Of a DNA stretch of 36,067 nt, positions 31,529 to 36,067 are shown in pieces. The number at the start of each line of letters is the position of its first letter. The stretch's first letter is position 1. Position numbers and translations under genes: made by a program. Origin of the DNA: SZUA-1377 sp964622255 (GTDB lineage Bacteria; Campylobacterota; Campylobacteria; Campylobacterales; QNZT01); assembly GCA_964622255.1 (NCBI GenBank), contig CAZUPK010000041.1, forward strand, positions 1 through 36,067. Reading direction: 5' to 3'. A model generated the notes under the pieces. It made no database searches. It saw only the letters and a program-made list of their open reading frames with translations, and was not told the DNA's origin.

Positions 31529-32739
31529 GTTTTATTTCATTTGATGAGTCGATAAAAAGATTGGAAGAGAGTTTGGAAGTTACAAGCTTAAAAAGAAAAG
31601 TTTTTTTAAGTGATGCTTTAGGAAAAGTTGTTGCAAAAGATGTAGTAGCATCTTTTAACTCCCCTGCTTATCCCACTTCTGCAATGGATGGTTATGCGAT
31701 AAAGTTTGAAGATCAGCAGATGGGAAGGATACAAATCCTTGGGGATAATCCCGCAGGTAGTGATACAAAAGAGGAAGTTATAGGTGGAACTTGCATAAAA
31801 ACATTTACAGGTTCACTTATGCCAAGCGGTAGTGATACTTTGATACCTATAGAGTTTGTAGAAGTTGATGAAGAATTTATAGTTATAAAAGAAGAAGTTA
31901 AAAATGGTGCAAATGTCAGAGAGATAGGTGAAAACTTTAAAAAAGATGAGGTGCTTATAAAAAAGGGAACTAAACTAGGTTTTGCCGAGATAGGGGTTAT
32001 GGCAAGTTTAAATATATCGCAAGTAGAGGTATTTGTAGAACCTATCGTGGGGATTTTAAGCACTGGAAGTGAGATACTTGATGTTGGAGATAGTCAAACA
32101 AATGAGGCACAGATAAGAAGTTCAAATCAGTTTGTTTTAGAATCTTTAGCAAAAAAAGAGGGAGCAAAAGTTATAAGACATTCACTAATAGGAGATGATA
32201 AAGAGGCTATAAAAGATGCTATAGAGAGTTTGCTTGAAAAATGTGATATAGTTGTAACAACAGGGGGAGTTAGTGTAGGGGACTACGACTTTGTAAAGAG
32301 TATATTAGCCGATATTAAGCCAGAATATATCACAAAGGGAGTTTTTATAAAACCTGGTCAACACATAAAGATAGTAAAGCTTGGTAAAAAATATATAGTT
32401 GCACTTCCGGGATTTCCATATAGCTCTACTGTAACTTTTATAACTTATGTGGTTCCTATTATAAGAGCTATGATGGGCTTAGAACCTAAGCTAAAATATA
32501 AAAAAGCTATAATCACTCATAATTTTAAGAAAAAAACAAACAATAAAACAGAGTTTCATGCAGGAAGTTTAAAGTTAAGAGATGGAAAATATTTTGTTGA
32601 TTTTTCATCAAAAAGAAGTGGAACAAGTGCGATACTTACAAATATGTTGGGAAAAGTTGCACTTGTAAAAATAGATGTAGATGATGAAGATTTAAAAAAG
32701 GGACAAGAGGTAGATATACTTGATATGGAGGATTTTTAA
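31525..32739 (+). CDS. moeA: Molybdopterin molybdenumtransferase
   Basis: Inserts molybdate into adenylylated molybdopterin to give active cofactor. The 404 residues show AYPTSAMDGYAIKFED, IKTFTGSLMPSGSDTLIPIE, VGILSTGSEI, VVTTGGVSVGDYDFVK and VALPGFPYSSTVTF; the usual LPGNPVS is LPGFPYS here. It overlaps moaE by four bases and precedes purT by three, all in one transcript. Confidence 0.93.
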   Translation: MSFISFDESIKRLEESLEVTSLKRKVFLSDALGKVVAKDVVASFNSPAYPTSAMDGYAIKFEDQQMGRIQILGDNPAGSDTKEEVIGGTCIKTFTGSLMPSGSDTLIPIEFVEVDEEFIVIKEEVKNGANVREIGENFKKDEVLIKKGTKLGFAEIGVMASLNISQVEVFVEPIVGILSTGSEILDVGDSQTNEAQIRSSNQFVLESLAKKEGAKVIRHSLIGDDKEAIKDAIESLLEKCDIVVTTGGVSVGDYDFVKSILADIKPEYITKGVFIKPGQHIKIVKLGKKYIVALPGFPYSSTVTFITYVVPIIRAMMGLEPKLKYKKAIITHNFKKKTNNKTEFHAGSLKLRDGKYFVDFSSKRSGTSAILTNMLGKVALVKIDVDDEDLKKGQEVDILDMEDF

Positions 32740-32742
32740 GAT

Positions 32743-33900
32743 ATGACACTGACAACACCACTAAAAAGTAACAGTATAAAGATGATGCTACTAGGTTCTG
32801 GAGAGCTTGGGAAAGAGGTTGCTATCGAAGCAAGTAGGTTTGGTATAGAAGTTATTGCAGTTGATAAGTATAAAAATGCACCTGCTCACCTAGTAGCAAA
32901 TAGTTCATATGTGATAGATATGCAAAACAAAGAGGAAGTTTTAGAGGTTATAAGAAGGGAAAAACCAACTTTCATACTTCCTGAGATAGAGGCTATAAGT
33001 ATAGAGGCTCTTTTTGAAGCTGAAAAAGAGGGATTTTGTGTTATTCCAAATGCCAATGCAGTAAATAAAACTATGAATAGAAAAAATATAAGAATTTTTG
33101 CGGCTGAAAAATTGGGACTTAAAACAAGTAAATATAAATTTGTAAAAAGTTTTGATGAGTTAAAAGAGGCTACAAAAGAGATAGGTTTTCCTTGTGTTAT
33201 AAAACCGGTTATGAGTAGTAGCGGTCACGGGCAAAGTGTGGCTAAAAATGAAGATGATTTGCAAAACTCTTGGGAGATGGCAAAAGAGGCAAGAGGTGAT
33301 GCTAGTGAATTGATAGTTGAAGAGTTTGTGCCGTTTGACTATGAGATAACTCTGCTTACTGCAAGAAATGAAAATGAAACTGTTTTTTGTGAACCGATAG
33401 GACATGTGCAAAAGGATGGGGACTATATATTTTCTTGGCAACCAATGCAAATGAGTGAAATTGCAATAGAAAAATCAAAAAAGATAGCAAAAAAGATAAC
33501 CGATGGACTTGGTGGAAGAGGTATCTTTGGGGTGGAACTTTTTATAAAGGGTGATGAAGTTTATTTTAGTGAAGTAAGCCCTCGTCCTCACGATACAGGT
33601 ATGGTTACTATGATAACTCAGTCTCAAAGTGAATTTGCTTTACATATTAGAGCCGTTTTAGGACTTCCTTTGGATTTTATAACCTATGGAGAGGGAGCTA
33701 GTGCAGCTTATAAGGCAACAAAAAAAAGTGTAAAACCAACTTTTGATATTGATGAAGAGATTTTTACAAAAAATAGTTTCTTAAGAGTTTTTGGAAAACC
33801 TAACTCTCATAAAGGTAGAAGAATGGCAGTGGTTTTAGCTTTTGGTAAAGGCTCTTTAGACAAAGTAAAAGAGCTTGTAAATAAAATTAGGGAGATATAG
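32743..33900 (+). CDS. purT: Formate-dependent phosphoribosylglycinamide formyltransferase
   Basis: ATP-grasp enzyme using formate and ATP for the third step of purine synthesis. The 385 residues show MLLGSGELGKEVAIEA, VDKYKNAPAHLVANSSYVID, the ATP-binding FPCVIKPVMSSSGHGQS, the sugar-phosphate-binding EPIGHVQKDGDYIFSWQP and the metal-binding YFSEVSPRPHDTGMVT. It follows moeA by three bases and is followed by a lipoprotein gene one base on. Confidence 0.95.
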   Translation: MTLTTPLKSNSIKMMLLGSGELGKEVAIEASRFGIEVIAVDKYKNAPAHLVANSSYVIDMQNKEEVLEVIRREKPTFILPEIEAISIEALFEAEKEGFCVIPNANAVNKTMNRKNIRIFAAEKLGLKTSKYKFVKSFDELKEATKEIGFPCVIKPVMSSSGHGQSVAKNEDDLQNSWEMAKEARGDASELIVEEFVPFDYEITLLTARNENETVFCEPIGHVQKDGDYIFSWQPMQMSEIAIEKSKKIAKKITDGLGGRGIFGVELFIKGDEVYFSEVSPRPHDTGMVTMITQSQSEFALHIRAVLGLPLDFITYGEGASAAYKATKKSVKPTFDIDEEIFTKNSFLRVFGKPNSHKGRRMAVVLAFGKGSLDKVKELVNKIREI

Positions 33901-33901
33901 T

Positions 33902-34546
33902 TTGAGGCATATCAAGAGTATAAAAGATTATTCCATAGTTTGTGGTATGGGAGCAGTGTTAGTTTTTGGGTTAGTTGGATGTAGTAGTGGCAATAGTGAA
34001 CCAAAGGCAGATGCTACTGCATTTACTCAGGCTAGTCAAAAACAAGGAGCTTTTGTAGTTGTTGAAGAAGTGGCTCCAAAACAGTATAAGATAGCAGAAG
34101 AATATCCTGCAAAGACAACAAGAGTAATACTTAAAACTCTTGATGGAAAAGAGAAGATTTTATCAAAAGAGGAGTTGGATAAGCTTGTAAAAGAAGAGGC
34201 TAAAAAAATAGAAGAGGGAAAATCACCCCTTACAAATCCTCAAATAAACTCTGGTATGGGTGGTATGAGTTTGGGCGAGACTATATTGGCTAGTGCAGCG
34301 GGAGCTGTGCTTGGTAGTTGGATAGGAAGTAAACTCTTTAACAATCCTACTTATCAACAACAAAGACAAAGATCATATAAATCACCAGCAACATACAATA
34401 GAAGCATAAACAGTTTCAACAAATCAAAAACATCTATTCTTTCTTCTAAAAGAGGAGGCTTTTTTAAAAGAACAACAACTGCTCCGATAAAAAGAAGTAG
34501 CGGTTTTTTTGGTAGGAGTGGTAGTTTTAGAAGTTTTGGAGGATGA
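33902..34546 (+). CDS. UPF0323-family lipoprotein
   Basis: The 214-residue product starts at TTG 33902 after AGGGAG. Its signal peptide ends in the lipobox LVGC, so Cys27 is lipidated by the pathway that LspA serves. The middle is acidic/lysine-rich, then comes a Gly-rich hydrophobic stretch (GETILASAAGAVLGSWIGS, about 121-139) and a long Arg/Ser/Phe-rich tail (KRGGFFKR, RSSGFFGRSGSFRSFGG). This matches UPF0323 lipoproteins of Campylobacterota. Function unknown; it is paired with a YgiC-like synthetase, whose TTG start is five bases after this stop. Confidence 0.85.
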   Translation: MRHIKSIKDYSIVCGMGAVLVFGLVGCSSGNSEPKADATAFTQASQKQGAFVVVEEVAPKQYKIAEEYPAKTTRVILKTLDGKEKILSKEELDKLVKEEAKKIEEGKSPLTNPQINSGMGGMSLGETILASAAGAVLGSWIGSKLFNNPTYQQQRQRSYKSPATYNRSINSFNKSKTSILSSKRGGFFKRTTTAPIKRSSGFFGRSGSFRSFGG

Positions 34547-34550
34547 TAGT

Positions 34551-35732
34551 TTGGAGATAGTAAAGTTAAGTGAAAAGTTGGATAGTGACTATCTTGAGAG
34601 AGTTGGTTTTTCTTGGCATACTGATAATGACGGAAAAGAGTTTATATCCGATAGAATTGTAAAAATAAGTGAAGTTGAAGCCCTAACTTTTTATGAGGCT
34701 TCAAATGAATTGTATGATATGTTTGTAGAGGCTGGAGACTATGTTATAGAAAATGATCTTTTATATGAGATAGGGATACCTTTTAACCTACAAGAGCTAG
34801 TTAAACTTAGCTGGGAAAACGATGTGCATTGGCATCTATATGGAAGATTTGATTTTGCTGGTGGAGTGGATGGAGTTGATTTGAAGCTTTTAGAATTCAA
34901 TGCCGATACACCAACTCTTCTTCTTGATACTGCTATAATCCAATGGGCGATTTTGAAAAAAAATAACTTTGATGAGTCAAAACAGTTTAACAATATTCAT
35001 TGTAGCCTTGTTGAAAACTTTAAAAGGCTTGTAACTTTAGAGGAAAATATAGATAAGTTTGGTGAGTATTATGAAGGATGGAAGATACTTTTTAGCTGTG
35101 TTCGAGGTTTTAAAGAGGATGAGAACACTACTCTTTATCTAAAATCAATAGCAGAAGAAGCTGGTTTTGAGTGTGAGTTTGCATATATAGATGAGGTTGA
35201 GTTTGATGAAGAAGGGATTTATTATCAAAATAGAGAGTATGAATATCTTTTTAAGCTTATTCCTTGGGAAGATATATCGATAGAAGAAGGCGAGTTGGCA
35301 TCACTTTTGACTAAGATAGTAAAAAATCAAAAAGCAATTATTTTAAATCCAGCCTATACACTTATGTTTCAAAGTAAAGCAATGTTAAAAGTTCTGTGGG
35401 ATCTTTATCCAAATCATCCTTTGCTTTTAGAGACTTCTTATGAGCCTTTGGTTGGTAAAAAGTATGTTTCAAAGCCTATCTTTGGAAGAGAGGGTGGAAA
35501 TGTTAAAATCTTTGATGAAAATGGTAAGTTGGTAGATAATCACGATGGTGAGTATGAAAATCATAAAACTATCTATCAAGAGTTTGCTAAATTAAATAGA
35601 GATAGAGAAAACAACTACTATCAAGCGGGAGTCTTTTTTGCTTATGAGGGTTGTGGTTTAGGCTTTAGAACATCTAAAGAACTTATCTTGGATGATAAAA
35701 GTAACTTTGCTGGACATTTGATGGAGGGTTAA
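34551..35732 (+). CDS. Glutathionylspermidine synthase-family ATP-grasp protein (YgiC-like)
   Basis: A 393-residue protein of the GSP-synthase C-terminal family. Visible blocks: HWHLYGRFDFAGG and LLEFNADTPTLLLD near 95-130, the EGWKILFSC region, then YVSKPIFGREGGNVKIFD and the end FAGHLMEG. Characterised relatives ligate glutathione to spermidine, but YgiC/YjfC types lack the amidase part and their reaction is unknown. TTG at 34551 is chosen because GGAGGA stands 7 bases before it; the reading frame opens earlier inside the lipoprotein gene. The substrate may be linked to the lipoprotein or cell surface. Confidence 0.85.
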   Translation: MEIVKLSEKLDSDYLERVGFSWHTDNDGKEFISDRIVKISEVEALTFYEASNELYDMFVEAGDYVIENDLLYEIGIPFNLQELVKLSWENDVHWHLYGRFDFAGGVDGVDLKLLEFNADTPTLLLDTAIIQWAILKKNNFDESKQFNNIHCSLVENFKRLVTLEENIDKFGEYYEGWKILFSCVRGFKEDENTTLYLKSIAEEAGFECEFAYIDEVEFDEEGIYYQNREYEYLFKLIPWEDISIEEGELASLLTKIVKNQKAIILNPAYTLMFQSKAMLKVLWDLYPNHPLLLETSYEPLVGKKYVSKPIFGREGGNVKIFDENGKLVDNHDGEYENHKTIYQEFAKLNRDRENNYYQAGVFFAYEGCGLGFRTSKELILDDKSNFAGHLMEG

Positions 35733-35759
35733 AGTTTATATCAAAATTTTTTAAATAAC

Positions 35760-35798
35760 TGACCTTACGCACATTTCAACCTCTGGGCGTAGGGGTCA
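35760..35798 (+). repeat. REP-like hairpin after the YgiC-like gene
   Basis: TGACC-TTACGC (35760-35770) pairs with GCGTA-GGGGTCA (35787-35798), with small bulges, around a 16-base loop. It overlaps the left inverted repeat of the neighbouring element and could be a REP-type target of a RAYT transposase, or a terminator of the operon. Confidence 0.35.
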
Positions 35799-35915
35799 GG
35801 TGACAATAACAACTTACTTCCTGTTCCTTTTTATCACCCCAAACACAGCCTGTTGTGATATTCCCAATACTTTAGCAATCATATGCTGATAAGTTGTCAT
35901 TGTCACCTGACCCCT
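35791..35915. mobile_element. 125-bp MITE-like remnant with 26-bp inverted repeats
   Basis: The 26 bases from 35791, beginning AGGGGTCAGGTGACAAT, recur inverted at 35890-35915 with one mismatch. Between them on the minus strand lies the C-terminus of a RAYT/Y1-type transposase (separate entry). The element is probably a deletion derivative retaining one gene end and both repeats. Confidence 0.65.
35814..35900 (-). pseudogene. C-terminal helix-turn-helix remnant of a RAYT/Y1-type transposase
   Basis: ATG at 35898-35900 to TAA at 35814-35816 encodes 28 residues that include MIAKVLGISQQAVFGVIKRN, a helix-turn-helix like those at the C-terminus of REP-associated tyrosine transposases. The catalytic HUH/Tyr part is absent. 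Confidence 0.5.
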
Positions 35916-35928
35916 CAACTTCAACTTA

Positions 35929-36066
35929 ATGTTTGTATCGTTAAGTTATTTAAGTGCATATTTCTTGGAAGTTGTTAATAATGATAATTTATATATAATA
36001 TCTTTAGCTTTCTTTTTAATATGCACTGAAAGACAATGGAAAATTTTAGATAAATATAATTTATAA
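35929..36066 (+). CDS. Possible 45-residue hydrophobic ORF or gene remnant
   Basis: ATG 35929 to TAA 36064-36066 encodes a 45-residue peptide with one hydrophobic segment (NLYIISLAFFLICTE). No ribosome-binding site is seen, and it starts just after a mobile remnant, so it may be the tail of a broken gene. In the 335 bases after the YgiC-like gene nothing else is visible beyond the mobile remnant and hairpin. Confidence 0.15.
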   Translation: MFVSLSYLSAYFLEVVNNDNLYIISLAFFLICTERQWKILDKYNL

Positions 36067-36067
36067 G

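Overview
The window is a low-GC bacterial chromosome segment, almost certainly from the Campylobacterota (epsilonproteobacteria) and most like a Sulfurimonas-type organism. The evidence is the gene content and order: glmM-lspA, an MqnA of the futalosine menaquinone pathway, a UPF0323 lipoprotein next to a YgiC-type synthetase, a FlgS-like kinase, a heptosyltransferase cluster, an SQR-like flavoprotein, and moaC/moaD/moaE/moeA. Genus is inference; no rRNA, tRNA or CRISPR array was seen.

Layout. Positions 1-940 are a scrap-yard: two tandem copies of the 3' end of an ATP-grasp gene, pieces of an insertion-sequence end with a C9 tract, a decayed IS3-type transposase fragment and a solo IS200/IS605 right end. 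Then come accB-accC (minus), dcd (plus) and a DASS/SLC13 transporter (minus). From 4743 a plus-strand run holds glmM and lspA, followed by a putative signalling cluster: a TPR/beta-barrel (Slam/DUF560-like) protein, a secreted FecR-domain protein with 34-residue repeats and a barrel-like tail, a CHASE2 class III adenylate cyclase, a metallo-beta-lactamase/GAF/HD-GYP fusion, a DUF234/PD-(D/E)XK protein and a FlgS-like histidine kinase. After another transposase remnant (15717-15900) the minus strand carries an AGCS alanine symporter and a tightly packed operon trxA-hyp-trxB-dapB-purF-radical SAM. A divergent plus-strand pair (small membrane protein, nth) ends in a second solo IS200/IS605 end. 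Then come a glyoxalase-II-like hydrolase and a TlpA-like thiol protein (minus), moaC (plus), a second IS3 remnant, the LPS-core operon waaC-GT9-two small membrane proteins-waaF (minus), the SQR-like protein (plus), mqnA (minus), and a plus-strand run moaD-moaE-moeA-purT-UPF0323-YgiC. The window closes with a RAYT-type transposase remnant flanked by 26-bp inverted repeats.

How the genes fit together. Most are housekeeping: fatty-acid and nucleotide precursors, cell wall, lipoprotein processing, thiol redox, molybdenum cofactor, LPS core. The part most likely to be a coherent, poorly described system is 6623-13868: a possible outer-membrane translocon, a secreted client, an extracytoplasmic-sensing adenylate cyclase and a protein that could hydrolyse both cAMP and cyclic di-GMP, arranged head to tail. 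Several structured non-coding sites are also visible: a three-step hairpin before the FecR gene, a 51-nt hairpin between moaD and moaE, and a 14-bp palindrome on the moaD promoter.
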